Shown here piece by piece: positions 10,635 through 23,846 of a stretch of DNA of 64,000 nt. The stretch comes from Triglochin maritima (Eukaryota; Streptophyta; Magnoliopsida; Alismatales; Juncaginaceae), in assembly GCA_963682175.1 (NCBI GenBank), contig OY821770.1:13112501-13176500 (forward strand), in the 5' to 3' direction. Under the pieces are notes generated by a model. That model was not told the origin of the DNA and ran no database searches. It worked only from the letters and a program-made list of their open reading frames with translations. The first letter of the stretch is position 1, and every line of letters starts with the position of its first letter. The position numbers and the translations under genes are program-made.

Positions 10635-10985
10635 GGCAGAGGGTTTGGCCCCTGACTCAAGCTTGATTCATGGTCTACCTCTCTTCTTGAAGGTAGCTCC
10701 TTTGGCAACTCTGAAGGCATTACATCTTGATTCTCTTCAATTACTTCTTGGACAACATAAGGGATTTCACCCTCGTTTGGCTCTCCATCTTCTTTCATGG
10801 TTGCCAAAAATGTTTCCTCTCCTTTCTTGAACCCTTTACGAGTTGCATGACAGACATGGTGGGGACTGCTAAGGGCTTCAGGGACATTTGTACCAGATGC
10901 GTGGCACCTCTCTCCATGATGCACAAGGTGTTTGAAGAGGGGAGCACTTGGCTATTTCTACTTCTCAAGAAGTTAAGTCCTAATA

Positions 10986-11246
10986 CTATCTTGTGATCGT
11001 CCATAGGGACAACAGAGAAACATATTTTCCCCTCCATGTCCCTAGAGTGACTTCTGTGGCTCGCACCACCCCTTCAAAAGGCTTGGTACAAGCGTTCACG
11101 GTCTTGAGCTTCCCGTTTGCCTCAGCTAGAGGAAGTCCTAATCTTCTTGCTTTCGAAGGCGTCATAAAGTTATGGCTTGTCCCAGTATCTACCAACATCT
11201 GTGTTGGATTGCCTCCAACTTTGGCCTCCACATACAACAAGGCCAT
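10986..11246 (-). pseudogene. Gypsy aspartic protease fragment
   Basis: The 86-residue frame contains MLVDTGTSHNFM with the retropepsin active-site triad DTG intact. It is followed by ARRLGLPL and VEVTLG-type segments (here TEVTLGTWRG), as in plant gypsy polyproteins. It lies between the knuckle and the RT fragments of the same decayed element and is not expressible as part of a polyprotein because of flanking frame breaks. Confidence 0.75.
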
Positions 11247-11551
11247 TTTTCAAGGGTATCTGGAGGTGAGGGCTTGACTTGCAACACGCCTAGGAGTTGG
11301 AGAGACCTTATGTGCCATTCCTCCTCTGGGTTGTTCTCTTCACTTTGGGCAGCCATGTCAGATAACGAGCCGAACTTTGGACATTCATTCATTTGGTGAG
11401 TGTCTTTGTAGACAAAACACTCACCCTTTAGGACAAATGGTTTTTTTGCCTTCCTAGTGGGAGTTCTTTGCAGAATCTTTTTTTGGGAACTTCTCATTTG
11501 AGTATTTTTCTTTACTAGTTCTTGATTTATGGTGAGGCCCACTGCTGAGTC

Positions 11552-12560
11552 TTAAAATTTAACCGCAAGCGTACGATGTTGTAGCATACAGGTCGAACAC
11601 AAGGAGAGATTGCAAATTCCTATCGATTTTATTTTCATTGAAGCACGACTAATAACGTTGATAGATTCAATGGTGGTTTATATTTTTGGTCTTTTGTTTT
11701 ATGAAGATATTAAGAGATAATGTACAAAAATTATGGGTTTTTTATATAATAAGAATGCAATAAAAAATTACGATGAGATGAAACACTTAGAAGATGAAAA
11801 CATTTGCATGGGCATGAATTGGGAAAGGTGTTGCACATTTCATTAAGCACATGAGATTACGTTTTGTAAGTATGACTTGAAGACTGTCAAATCATAAAAC
11901 AACAAACCTAGATCTAATTACGACTTTACAAATTCTTGCAAGCACAGAAGCAACGATATAAATTCTACGCATAAATTAAGAAACTTACTGGTAACATTAA
12001 CCTATCAAATAATTATAAATCATCTACCTCTTTCAAGTGAATTAGAAAAAGTAATAACAAATCAAAATATTAACATGATGGCAACCTTAATTCTTAATTC
12101 ATCCTAGCACATATTTCCACATTCTAAGAGATGTATTTAGTTACACATGATGAAAGAAAACATAAAAGAAGAGAAAAGAGAAACGAGAAGAAAATAGAAA
12201 ATTTATTTAGCTAATAAGAAAAATAGAAACTAAGTACATACAACATGAGACTCTCTCCACATAGAACAAAAAATGAAAATTAAACTAAAGGGGAAGAGCT
12301 CCTTTGATTAGAGAATACAAAGCTTTACATAGAATTTTGTCTCTCCCAGGTCAGCTATTTTCATCCACCATTGGACCCTTGAAACGTCTGAATTTATAAT
12401 ATCTTGTGAGAGAGGAAATCATGATCCTTCCAAATATCATTTCAATGCCGCTTGAATCACTTGATTTGGATTTCTGAGGAGAACGTTATGCATAAATTAC
12501 TGTTGATATATCGATTGTCAAGTTTCCAAATACAATATATTTTGACGCGCAATTTTCACC
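11552..12560 (+). mobile_element. LTR-like fragment beginning near AACCGCAAGCGTACG
   Basis: The start (TTAACCGCAAGCGTACGATG) resembles the starts of the sequences at 28741 (TTAAACCGCAAGTGCACGG) and, reversed, at 17230-17279 (ATACCGCAAGTGCACGG). All three share further features, such as a GTCGAACACAAGGAGAG-type step and a later AAGCACATGA stretch. They look like members of one LTR or LARD-type group without coding capacity. The 3' limit is not clear. Confidence 0.45.
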
Positions 12561-13566
12561 CTCATATAATCGGAATTGGGAAAGTATTAAGAGAATAAAA
12601 TATTTTCTCCCTTAAATTTTCTTTCCAAAGGATCTAGAAACATCAAATTTGGAATTTGGATGTGCATGTTATCAACAAAACAAGTGGCGTGTGCTGCCAG
12701 ACTTTCCTTATCCGAATTTTCATATTTGATGTTGATTGCATAATCCGAATTTGCAAATTTGCAGCACAATAAAGAGCATAAATATGTGGAGTGGATTTCA
12801 TGTGGAGTGGATTTCATGTATCATGCCCTTCATCTTTTATTATATATATCAGATTTTGCATTTAAGTTCTTCCACTTTTCAATATTATCAGCAATTATAT
12901 CTATTTTCTTGTAACCAACAAAATGAAAACAAAACACTCGACATAGTATTATTCAAATACAAAAATAAAATAATAGTGAAGGTAAAAATGATAAATTATT
13001 ATACTCATCACCCACCTCTGTTATTAAAGTTTTTTTGTTTTCCTGTGTCTTTTTGTTCATATTCATTCCATAAGGAATTGAACCATTTCAATGACCCATC
13101 CAAGTTCTTAACAATTCTTCTTTAAGGTTCTCTTCTTGTCCCGTCTTGAAGTCCATTTGCAAAATGAAACAATTTGTCATATGGGTAAGGCTAGAAATTT
13201 AAAGATTTTGATGCAAAAAGCCTCCTTAATCTTTGCTACATCCGAAACAATTACTTTTTTTGTCATCAACAAATATCAAAATCATCCTCCCCATCTTCAC
13301 TTCCCGTCCTATGCAAGCAATGATGGTTAATTTCAATTTTGCATGACATGATGAAGAAACTCTCATGTTAATTTGCAGGGTATTTTGGGTAAAATTGTTG
13401 TTCCATGGATTTTAGTTTGTGTTACTGAATGATTTATTAGAAGAGTTATGATGGTAATTGAATTTAAAAAAAAAACAATTATCATCCGAACATTAAAAAA
13501 ATTCTAGGAAATCATGCAGAATCGATTCGACTCAAAATCAATTCAACCAAAATCAATACCCACACT
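12561..13566. other. Anonymous AT-rich DNA
   Basis: No gene or repeat boundary could be supported between the LTR-like fragment and the hAT end. Confidence 0.4.
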
Positions 13567-14579
13567 TAGGGGTGAAAATGGATATTTTCGAATTTGGTAA
13601 TGCATATATCTGAATCCGAATCCGAGTTTTGAAATTTCTTACGAAATCCGATTTCATATCCAAAATTGAGTGTCATGTCCAAATTCGAAATTAATTATTT
13701 TAAATTTTTGAACACCAATTCAAATTCGGATAATATTCGAATTCAAAATGCTATTTAAACAAAAACCTATAAAAGCACTTAATTCATGTATTTTCCACTT
13801 TATTAACAAGTTAAATATCCTCTTAGCCACCTCTCATTCCAAAGTTCTTTATCTTGTTAGAATTTAAAAATAAATAAGAATAAAGTCCAATACAAAGTTC
13901 ATTAGAATAAAGTCCAATAAGAACTGTAATGTAGAAACATGAAAATTATGTATGACAAGCGCACGATAATCATAACAATTCATTCAACACTTCAAAAGAG
14001 TATATATTATCATGTATCATCGTGAAAAAGAGTGTTAACATGTAGAAATATATATCATCCAACTCTTGAATAGCTAGAGTTTGAACAAAAGAAACATTTC
14101 TAGATATAGTCACTATTTATATGATATCATCATGTCATCTAACCAAAAAAAGGTTAACCTATATGTTGTGTTTAATAAGTTTGTCGCATACTCGCATATA
14201 ACAAAAAAAAAGTCAACCTATACGGTATGTTTAGCAAGTTTGTGTGAGATATTTTTACAAAATGTCACTTCACTTCTACTCTTCCACTTCACCTGCATTT
14301 GAAATTGATATAAAAAATGAAATTAGCACAAAATCTAACTACAGCAAATTCAGACCTAAATAAAGTGAAATACCATGAATACAAGTATCTTTGGAAGTGC
14401 TACTATCATCATCCAATGGTTCTTCATGTGCCGGATCAACATGCAAGCTTGAAAAGAGTGTTGACAACACATCTTCCGATTCAAGAAGAGTTGAATCTAT
14501 AGAAACAACAATAATCAAATGTTATTAATAACACACAATCAAAATAAATTAAGGATAATAAATAAAACATAACACCTTT

Positions 14580-15603
14580 AAGTTGATGTCTAAGCCAATC
14601 TTGGTCATGTATCAAAGACAGAACGGTTTTCGACTCTAAACGACTTCTATACTTATCAATCACCCTTCCTCTGGTGCTAAACACACTTTCAGAAGCAACA
14701 ATTGATGCCGGTATTGAAAGAATATCTCAAATCATTAATGAAAGAATGAGATATTTGGCTTCATAAAGCTTCCACCAAGCTAGAACATCAAAATCGTCAT
14801 CATTGGACACCACATTCACTTCATCTAAATAAAATTCCAAATCTGATTTTTGGGGCTGACTTGAAGAACTACTTTGAAGAAACTCACCGAGATTCTTACG
14901 TAAAGATGTCCTAGAATTTGTACCTTTTCGCTGAGCCACAACACAAAATGTATGATCTTCACTAGAAGACCTGCTTGCATGTTTGTATTTGTAGAACTCA
15001 TACGTATGCTCCAACTCAGTTCGAACAAAATCAACCTTGTTTCCAACCTCCAAACTGTTTTCATAAACTAACACAAAAAGTACTTTATGGGCTTCAATTT
15101 AAACCTTGGATCAAGTATACAAGCAATGGTGAAGAGAACATTTATTTCACCCGAATATTTCTCAAACTTCTTACTTGTTTCCATGGCCTTCATGAAAGGA
15201 TGTGGACTTTGGATCCATAATTTGATATAGTGGACTAAAAAATCTTTCAGTTGCATCAAGAAAAACACTAAGGCATTCAACATTATGTTCTGCATTGTCC
15301 CAATCCTCAGAAGATGGTGGATTTTTGTGACTTGTCTAACCCAAGTAAACGAGAAAATACTTTTTTAAACTCTAAAGCATTCTCAAGCATCAAATATGTG
15401 GAATCCCATGTAATTTGGCAATCAAGTATCAACCCTTTTTCTGGTGCTCCACTTTGTTGTGCACATTTCTTAAAACATTCTAGACGTGCTTGAGACTTCT
15501 TAACATATTTGACACTTGAACGTATCTTATCAACAACATCATGCAATTCTCCGAAACTAGTTTGGTCAATTATATTCAATACATGAGCACAATGATTAGT
15601 AAC
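14580..15603 (-). pseudogene. hAT transposase, C-terminal part
   Basis: Reading minus, the frame gives NHCAHVLNIIDQTSFGELHD, SSVKYVKKSQARLECF, a DCQITWDSTYLMLENAL block (the RWNST-type region), ILDPRFKL, and DFDVLAWWKLYEAKYLILSL. It continues with DILSIPASIVASESVFSTRG and RVIDKYRSRL, ending DWLR. The last part is the hAT dimerisation (hATC) domain. Stops and frame changes (near 15295, 15070 and 14725) break it into pieces. The N-terminal part continues beyond the insertion at 17300-18180. Together they correspond to a single transposase gene of the usual plant hAT length, now non-functional. Confidence 0.85.
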
Positions 15604-17279
15604 ATATCATACATTCCATTCATGCTATACATCCTCTATTTTACCCCAATTTTGTTCTACTCGAATATTTGTTTGTGGTATTTTAGTTAATAAAGAAGAG
15701 AAATGAAGATAAAATGACTGAAATGTAAGAATAAATGACTCAAATGAAGCAAAATGGACATGTTTGTCATGCACAAGGACCCATATGCAAATCAGGAATG
15801 ACCCAGATGTAATCCAAAGGGACCTGAACGCATGAAAAACATTTTAGACGCAAAAATCCTTCAATACCATGATCTTGAGGAGTATTTGGGCAATTAAAGA
15901 CAAACAGGCTCAAACCAGCAAACCATGAGTGCACCCGACGTGCAAAATAGGACATGTAAGTTACTGAAGAAAATTGGGGTCGATCGAACCCAATTGATCC
16001 GCCAGTGGTGGATCCAATTGGACCCAATTTCTCCCGTGGCTTTGTCTTGATTGTATGGGTGCACAAAACTATAGAGAAAGTTACAACCATTAGATTGCTT
16101 CAAGATCTATCCAAACCATCATTTCTTCTATAAATAGACTTGTAATGTCTCATTTCTTCTCATTCCTCTCTCTCCTCCATATGTTAGTTTTCTTTCTTGT
16201 TTAGTAGAGTATGTTTTATTTCTTGTTTATTAAATTAGGTTTTAGTTTCTTACTTAGTAGTATAGATGATGAGAAGAGGAGCAACCTTGTAATCTTTCTC
16301 TTCATTTTAGTTTAATTCTTGTTCTTTATATTGATGTTTTCCATTTGATGCAATTTCCTTTGTATTGATGCTTTCTTAATCTAGTTATTTACATTTCCTT
16401 CACGGGTTTGTGTTGTTTTTATGTTTTCTTTAGTTTAGAGATGAGTAGGGAGTAATCCATCCCCATTGGGGGTGAAGAAGAATGTGATGTGAATATGTGA
16501 TGTATCAAGTGTTTGTGTTAATGCTAACAGTTGAACCTCACATGAGTTCCATAACCATCTAATGAGTTTTTCATTCTTATCTTTGATGTGTTAATGCTCT
16601 TGAGTGATGCTTAGCACATGCTTAGATTAGTGGGCCCATAAGAGTTCCATAACCATCTAATGAGATTTTCACTATTATATTTGATATGCTAATGCTCTTG
16701 AGTGATGCTTAGCACATGCTTAGATTAGTGAGTCTATTTTATGGGGAACGATGATGTGAGGATAATGATGGAGTGGATAAGGAGGAAACATGATATGTAC
16801 GTGCATGTGCTCATGTTGGCATCATCCTAATTATTGTCTTATATGTTTTAATGATTGTGTTAAATTTTATTTCATGTGGAGACATAATTGGATTTGGTCA
16901 TTATGCATGTGCTCATATTGACCTCATTTCAATTATTGTCGTGTATGTTTTAATGATAATATTTTATCTTATTTTATGTGGAGATAAAGTTGGATTTGGT
17001 TTTTATGGATTTCATGTATCACATGTTGTGATTAGCACCAATGAACACACATGTACACATATTTTCATTTTTGCATTATTTCTCTACCCCATAAGGGGTT
17101 TATTTTATCGTTTGTTTTCTGAATCCATACGTATTGTAGTGTAATTCTGACCTAATCTTTTTTTTCCCAATCAAGTATGATGGATTCCGACTCGCACACA
17201 CTCCTTGTGGACTCGACCTGTAATTGTCACCATTTCATTGTGACCGTGCACTTGCGGTATTATAACTGATCAATCACAC
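15604..17279 (-). mobile_element. LTR-like insertion inside the hAT transposase
   Basis: This 1.7-kb block interrupts the hAT reading frame. Its right end (reverse strand) starts TGTGATTGATCAG followed by ATACCGCAAGTGCACGG, like the LTR-like starts at 11552 and 28741. It contains a duplicated segment of about 115 bp: AGTTCCATAACCATCTAATG and TTGAGTGATGCTTAGCACAT each occur twice between 16550 and 16725. No coding domain is seen. Exact target duplications could not be fixed. Confidence 0.5.
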
Positions 17280-17289
17280 CATCTAGAAT

Positions 17290-18180
17290 GAAAGCACTTC
17301 CCATTTGCATTCAAGTTTTTTTTGAAATTGACATCTTCAAGCAGTTCTTTAATGATATTGTCATTTGTTGAAACATTATCCAACGCAAAGCTAAACAACT
17401 TACTATCTATATTCCATGCATAAATGTATTATTGAAGTACTTTAGCAAGTTCTTCTGCCCCATGAGGAGACTCTACATAAACAAAGTTCAATTTTTTTTC
17501 AAGCTTCCATTTCTCACTAATGAAATGACAAGTGATACACAAATATCCCTTACTACCAAGGGTTGTCCACATATCCGCAGTTAGACTTACTCGAGATTTG
17601 AGGCATTCGAGTGCTTTATAAACCTTTTTCTTCTATCTTTCAACTGTTTTCATACAATATGCTTGAACTGTAGTACGAGACAACAACTTAAACTTTAGCT
17701 CCAAACTACTAATGAATTTCCTGAACCCAGTGTGCTTAGTCATGGCAAACGGGTATTCATGCAAAATTAACATATTTGAAAAATGTTTACTTATACCTTG
17801 ATCAAACTTAAAGCACTCTACGTCATTAGTCCAATCTTTTTTGTTTATGTTGCTTTAATCATAAGCTGACCCTTACTCGCATTTAGTCAATTTTTCCTTT
17901 TAAAATGAATGCAAACTTTGAGATGGTTAAAAAGATGAGTTGTTCCACTTGAACTATTCGTAGAAATGGACTTCATACAATGTTTGCAGGTAGCAGAGAT
18001 ATCACCATTATTATCCCTCTTTCTATCAAAATCAGCCCACGCCTTACACCACAATCTTCATTGTTTGTAAACTGGTTCACTTTCAGATTCAACATTCACG
18101 TTACCATCTTGTGTTTCGACCATTTTATTTTGCAAAGCTATATGAAAAAAGAAGATATAAAATTTTCCACACATTAAAGA
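17290..18180 (-). pseudogene. hAT transposase, N-terminal part with BED-type zinc finger
   Basis: Minus-strand reading shows CKHCMKSISTNSSSGTTHLF followed by NHLKVC, which is a C2H-type BED finger (C-x2-C ... H-x4-C). It is preceded by a short acidic leader and followed by a strongly broken frame with many stops. It is the missing front of the transposase whose C-terminus lies at 14580-15603. BED fingers bind the transposon ends. Confidence 0.7.
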
Positions 18181-18214
18181 TCAATATTTCAGACTTAAAA
18201 CCAAAAGAAATAAT

Positions 18215-18480
18215 CCAACAAACATCCAAGCAAAGATAAAGAAAAGTTGTCGGTTACCAAACACAGTGTCAAAAGCCTGGATGTTGTCGAGGGCGACGGA
18301 GAGGAAGTCAGGGTTGTGGACGAGACTCTCGCGGTAAGGGAACTCATCATTGTCGTCGTGGAAGGAGTGGATAAACTCCTTGAACTCCGAAGGGCGGAGA
18401 GGAAGGTCAAGTCGTTAGTCGTCGTCTTCGGGTCACCACCAGCGGGCACATGATCCACCCCCTTTGACAGGTGAGACTTG
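18215..18480 (-). pseudogene. Unidentified gene-like fragment within the hAT
   Basis: One minus-strand frame reads RLDLPLRPSEFKEFIHSF, then HDDNDEFPYRESLVHNPDF and LSVALDNIQAFDTVFG, followed by a donor-like GTAACC. The composition is GC-rich and protein-like, unlike the surrounding AT-rich transposon. A frameshift separates it from an upstream segment reading DHVPAGGDPKTT. I do not recognise the family. It may be a host exon captured by the hAT, or the original first exon of an unrelated gene. No function is offered. Confidence 0.4.
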
Positions 18481-18843
18481 GAGTTGGAGGAGAGGAATAA
18501 GGTTTGGAGTGTGGATGAGTTTGGGTGTGACGGCTTGGAGTTGTAGAGGAATAATGTCTGGTTTCGATATTAGGTGGAGAGAAATCTGACATTTGGATTT
18601 AAAGTAACTTTGAATCTAAACCCTCCAATAATTTTATATAATATATATTATAATATTATTATTTTATTTGAATATTCAGATACTCGAATTTGATAGACAA
18701 TATATCCGAATTCAAATTTCTAATCGGTAAGGTATACATGATCAATTTCTTTTTCAATTTTAATTCCATAGTCTAACTCTTATCGAATACCAAAATAATA
18801 AAAAAATTCAAATCGACGACTCGAATATTCGATAACCCTATGT

Positions 18844-18960
18844 AGCCGTAATTTTTTTAAATAATAAAGTTTAAATAAAAAAATAGAAAATTAGGGGATT
18901 TTTTTTTCAAACATGCTCCGATCGCGGGTCGAACCCGCGATCCGTGAACCGCGGATCCGA
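18844..18960 (+). repeat. MULE-1 left terminal inverted repeat
   Basis: Begins AGCCGTAATTTTTTTAAATA and includes CTCCGATCGCGGGTCGAACC, in which CGCGGGTTCGACCCGCG-like arms form a small hairpin. It matches the reverse complement of 33640-33756. Confidence 0.85.
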
Positions 18961-20308
18961 TCTGTGTAGTTTTTTGTTAGTTTTTTTATATTAAAATCTG
19001 ATTAAAACTACTCTTCTCTTCTAGTTTTTCTTCCATTCGGGGCTCGCACAACACTTCTTTCCCAGCTATCTTGGATACAGGTAAATTTTACACAAATTTT
19101 ATACTTAAGAATATTTAAAATTAAGATTTAATTTCTTTGTTAAATTAAAATTATTCGGAATTGTTTTGTTATTTTCTATTATATTTAATTTTAAATATTA
19201 GTTGTATTTATGTATCTGTTTATAATTAAATTAAATTTATATAACGTACATTTACGAAATTTATTATATAATATAAGTATTTGGAATAGTTTTTTATTAT
19301 TTTCTGTTAAATGAAATTTGAAATATTAGTTGTATTTATGTGTTAAATTGTTATATATTTCATTATTTCTATAACATGCAATTTGTCATGAAATCTACGA
19401 GTAATTTTTTTTCATTATTAAAATTAATTCTCTTTTTATTTTCCTGAACAATTGTTTTGTCAGAATGAGTCATTTAAGTAGAAGTCGCTCTGTACAAAAC
19501 GAACGTGAGTATAATGATGCAGTGGATAGAGAGTCTATTTCCCCACTTCTCGGAATAGCAAATTGCATGTTCAGAGTCAATGATATTTGCACAAATGTAA
19601 GTACAAACAAAAATCATATTGTGTTAATTTTTCTAAATATTTAAATTACATTTTTTAATTGATGTATTTTAATATATTATAGCCGGAGACTGTTTTGGAA
19701 TGTCGTGCACATCGTCCAGTCATTCCTTTCCACGATAGTTTTAGTCAAGCACTCAAAAATTTGGGATTATATTAACTTGCCCAAATAAAACATACAAGGA
19801 CAGACAATAGATTGATTACTGCACTTGTAGAGCGTTGGCGTCCTAAGACTCACACTTTCCACTTACCGGTTGGGGAGGTTGGATTAACATTGCAAGATGT
19901 TAGCTGTTTGTGGGGTCTACCTATCACTGATATTCCAATAATCGGGCACAGTGATCGAGACAGTCGTGAGTTAATTAAAACTTCATTTGGGATTGATATA
20001 AATGCCGAGTTGATGAAAAAAGGTAAAAGAACTGTAGGAGCAGATAAACCACAAATTTTAAAAGAGTCCGGATTTAGCATCAGTTTGCAATGGTTAGGGG
20101 TAAATTACGGGAACCTCCTGGATTTTCCCACAGATGAAGAAGTGGCACAATATACACGGGCTTTCATTTTAGATTTGTTCGGATCCATGGTTTTCCCTGA
20201 TAACTCTGGGACAGGTGTTCCAGTTATGTATTTGAGGTTTTTGAAGGTGTTGGATAAACCGATAGTATACAATTATACATGTATATTTTTCGAATACAAT
20301 GATACCAC

Positions 20309-22080
20309 TGTAGGATTTCATGTTTAATTATGCATGTATATTTTTCGAATTTTTATGCACAATAAGGATCAATTTACAATTTTCTATGATTTATTTCATG
20401 CATGCATCGATTTGTTTCAATATCTAGTTTCAAAACTTCATTTCATGCATGAGGAGATAATGAATTAATTAATGAGGTAATGAGATAAACTTGTATTTAT
20501 AAGTTCTCTCCAAATTACCTATTCATGTGCAACCTCTTGCCCATGATTTCATGCAAAATTCCATCTAACCATCCATTATTTAATAATAAATAATATTAGC
20601 CACGAATTAAATCAATTATGGACTAATTCCATGCATGATCTAATTAATTCTTAAATTAATTCTACATTAACCGTCTGGACCGGTCGACCGTTTGGAGGTT
20701 CGGTTGACCGCTCGAACCTGGTTTCGGTTGACCGTTCAATAACTCGATCGACCGTTCGTAACAGTGAATTATTCCATCTCGATGTTCGGTCGACCGACCG
20801 ATTACTTTCGGTCGACCGTTCGAACAGATGAAAATTCCCTGTTATCGTTCGAGACATGTCCGGTCGACCGTGCCCGATCGGTCGACCGTTTACTGCTAAC
20901 CGGTCGACCGTTAGAGCACTGTTTTGCAGACTTGTCAAATTTCGGTTTAACCCCTACAAAATTTGACATTTCGGGATTAGTAGTAAATTCACAACTTATG
21001 TAACATATTATCCTATGCAATGATCAATCATTACACCCCATAATATTTACATCACATATGAATTTTATTTAGATTCTAATTATGTTATTAATCACAACAT
21101 AATTTTGATTTTGCTTGTTAACCCCATATGTCATATTTTCTACATGAAACCCGACACATCTTATGAACTCAAAATCCCCATTTCTTGTTTCCCAGTTTTG
21201 CGGTGTGACCTATGGGAGGATCTAAACTAAGTTGACAGTGATATTAAGAGCTTAATATCACAAGCTATAAGCGGTATCTAGCTACACATTATAGCTCCCA
21301 ATTAGTTAGATGTCTTAATTCCACTCGAACCAAAACCCGATCCATTTAGTGATGGAGTGCACCACTTGTGTCCGTCCCTTGCCTCATGATATTAAGAATA
21401 CACACAAAGTAGTATTGTGTCATCTTTGTATTAGTATTCATTTCTTGATCTCTTTAAGCTAGTTATAAATATGTGACTTGACTCAAATCACATTGTGCAC
21501 ATTACAACTTTGCTTTATCAAGGGGCCACTAATATCATCACTCAATTAAGAGGGGCAATGATAGTCTTTTGACTAACTATCTTCTCCAACAAAAGTTGTA
21601 CTTAACCAACCAATGCCTTTACACTACACTTATCGATAGTTCAAGACACTGATCTAATTAAGTATTCCTTAAGTGATCAGATATAAGTCTCATATCAAAG
21701 GACCAAAGACACAGTAAAATATTAATGACACAGAAACACATTTCTATAATATTTTACTTATTAGGTCTATTCAGTATACAAAAGTAATATTTTCCTCTTT
21801 TGCATACCCGTGTTGTCACTCACTTGTAGAGCTACAATGATCTATGACCGACACGACAATCTTAACCCGGTAATTAATGTCCCATGTTAATTACCATGAT
21901 TGCGAATATCTTTTGTTTTATGTAAACCAATATCTTTTAGAGCTCTACGGTTAAGGACCAAGAGCCTCTTCCTTAACACTTCTAAAAGACGAATAACATA
22001 AACAAGGAACAAAATGATTTCTCATTCAATTCATAATAATTGGCATTTAAAAGTAAAACTTTTAGAACACATTCCCTTCA
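20309..22080 (-). mobile_element. Family A LTR inserted in the PMD gene
   Basis: This copy is about 1770 bp, minus orientation, from TGTAGGATTTCATG at 20309 to CATTCCCTTCA at 22080. The minus-strand TATA-like box is near 20493-20500. GGTCGACC sites are near 20684, 20704, 20728, 20748, 20790, 20812, 20864, 20882 and 20904, spaced mostly 18-24 or about 42 bp. A segment with AATTATACATGTATATTTTT at about 20270 is repeated just inside the LTR end, so this end is duplicated and no clean target duplication is seen. Confidence 0.8.
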
Positions 22081-22344
22081 GGTCATGCTGAGTGTTTAGT
22101 TGGAGAAGACCTAGAATCGTGACCTCCATTTGCTATTAAGTGGCAATACGGACAAACTTATGAGGTTAGTGCCGCACATAATTGTCTTACACATTACAGA
22201 AATGAATTTGAATGTATGTTGGATGAGCTTGTAAACTGGCAGCCGTATAATCAATATATGATGTTGCTTCCTGACCGGGTATTTACTACTGATGCTGCAT
22301 ATTGGCTTGCGAGAGTGCTTTTGATTCATTTCTGGATGATTTCA

Positions 22345-23760
22345 TGATCGACCCAATTGCCGAAGCATAAGGGACATCCTTCATGTACTCTAAGTCCTTA
22401 CGTGATTGCGCACGTTGAGACTTCTTCAGTTACACACCCATACTCATTGGCACACTGCCCTTTTTGGAGTTGTTCATCTTGAACATTTCCAAGACCTTGT
22501 CAATGTATGCACGTTGACTGAGGCCAATGAGTCTACGGGATCTATCTCGATATATCTTGATACCCAAGATGTATTGAGCCTCACCCATATCTTTCATTGA
22601 AAATGCAAATTTCAATGAACTTCTCGTTTGCTCAAGTAAAGGAATATGATTGCCTATAAGCAATATGTCATCGACATATAAGATTAGGAATACTACATGG
22701 CTCCCACTAACCTTCTTGTATACACAAGGTTCTTCCTTACTTTGAATGAAGTGAAGCTTCTTCACTTCCTCGTCAAAGCGTTTGTTCCAACTCCTTGATG
22801 CTTGCTTCAATCCATAAATGGATCTTTGAAGCTTGCATACCTTCTCGCTATTCTTTGGATCTTCAAAACCTTGAGGCTGTACCATGTACACATCCTCCTC
22901 TAAGTTCCCATTAAGGAACGCCGTTTTGACATCCATTTGCCATATTTCATAATCATGAAATGCGGCAATAGCGAGCATAATCCGAATAGACTTGAACATG
23001 GCGACCGGTGAAAAAGTTTCATCACAGTCAATTCCTTGAACTTGAGTGAAACCCTTCGCTACAAGCCTCGCTTTGTAGGTTGTCAAGTTCCCATCCATAT
23101 CCATCTTCCTCTTAAAAACCCATTTATTTTGAATGGCCTTTTTCCCTTGAGGAAGGTCAACCAAGTTCCACACTTGATTATCATACATGGATTCTATTTC
23201 GGATTCCATGGCCTTAAGCCATAGTTTGGAGTCTTCCGTTTCCATTGCTTCTTGGAAGGTCAAGGGATCATTGGTATCTAGTACCATGATTTCATGAAGT
23301 CCCAAATAATATCGGGTTTCTTCTTTTCCCTTGTTGACCTTCTTAGTTCTATTGGTTCTTCTCGTGTCTCTCGAACCTCTTCCACAATTTCTTGAGGAGT
23401 GGGTTCACGTTCAACTCTTGAACGTACACTAGGTGGGGATGATTGAGATTCTCTCACAATTTCTTGCGAGGGTCTCTCACTCACGCTCCCACTAACCAAA
23501 GGAATCTCGGTTGGGCCTTCATGATCTTGAATGTCATCATTCGTGTCATGATCTTGTAGAGTATCTTGAGTTTCCTCAAGCACAACCCTACTCCCACTAC
23601 TTTTTACTCTTTCTAGAAATTCCTTTTCCAGAAATGTGGCATCCCTCTCTACAATCACTCGATTGGAGGTGATATGCCAAAAGTAGTATCCTCTTGTCTC
23701 ACGAGGATAACCAATGAAGAAGCACTTATCCGCTTTTGGTTGAAGTTTGGTCGACATCAA
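22345..23760 (-). pseudogene. Copia reverse transcriptase region (truncated)
   Basis: From 23760 the frame gives the end of integrase (KADKCFFIGYPRETRGYYFW) and a linker rich in EETQ and SRVEREPTPQEIV. From 23305 the RT follows: KWVFKRKMDMDGNLTTYKAR, GIDCDETFSPVA, QMDVKTAFLNGNLEEDVYM, YGLKQASRSWNKRF, and the catalytic ILYVDDILL with both aspartates. It ends at 22345 in YASAIGSIM after a stop in SMGV. RNase H is missing. RT itself is well preserved, so the insertion is not very old. Confidence 0.85.
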
Positions 23761-23846
23761 TTTCTTGACGTAAGCCTCACAACCCCAAATCTTGAGAAAA
23801 CTGAGCTTAGGTGTTTCACTACTCCATAACTCATAAGGCGTTTTCT

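Larger units (their letters stand above)
9006..11545 (-). mobile_element. Decayed Ty3/gypsy gag-pol remnant
   Basis: Reading minus from 11545 the domains appear in gypsy order. A gag end with a CCHC-like knuckle (CFVYKDTHQMNECP) comes first, then a retropepsin with LVDTGTSHNFM, reverse transcriptase, RNase H and the H2C2 zinc-binding part of integrase. Many stops and frameshifts break the frame, and both ends are cut: no LTR, no integrase core. At 11552 an unrelated LTR-like sequence begins. The domain order (RT before integrase) separates it from the Ty1/copia elements elsewhere in the window. Confidence 0.85.
13567..18840 (-). mobile_element. Decayed hAT transposon
   Basis: Left end TAGGGGTGAAAATGG at 13567 and right end (reverse complement) TAGGGTTATCGAATATTCG at 18840 are similar imperfect inverted termini. 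Both are followed inward by AATCCGAAT / AATTCGAAT-like subterminal repeats typical of hAT elements. A hAT transposase lies inside on the minus strand with BED finger first and dimerisation domain last. No matching 8-bp duplication is visible: the left flank is CCCACACT, and the right flank is the MULE terminus. An LTR-like sequence is inserted at about 15604-17279. Confidence 0.7.

Noticed and set aside
22081..22345. PMD-copia fusion gene
   Set aside because: The PMD frame (plus) and RT frame (minus) are on opposite strands and meet at an insertion junction.
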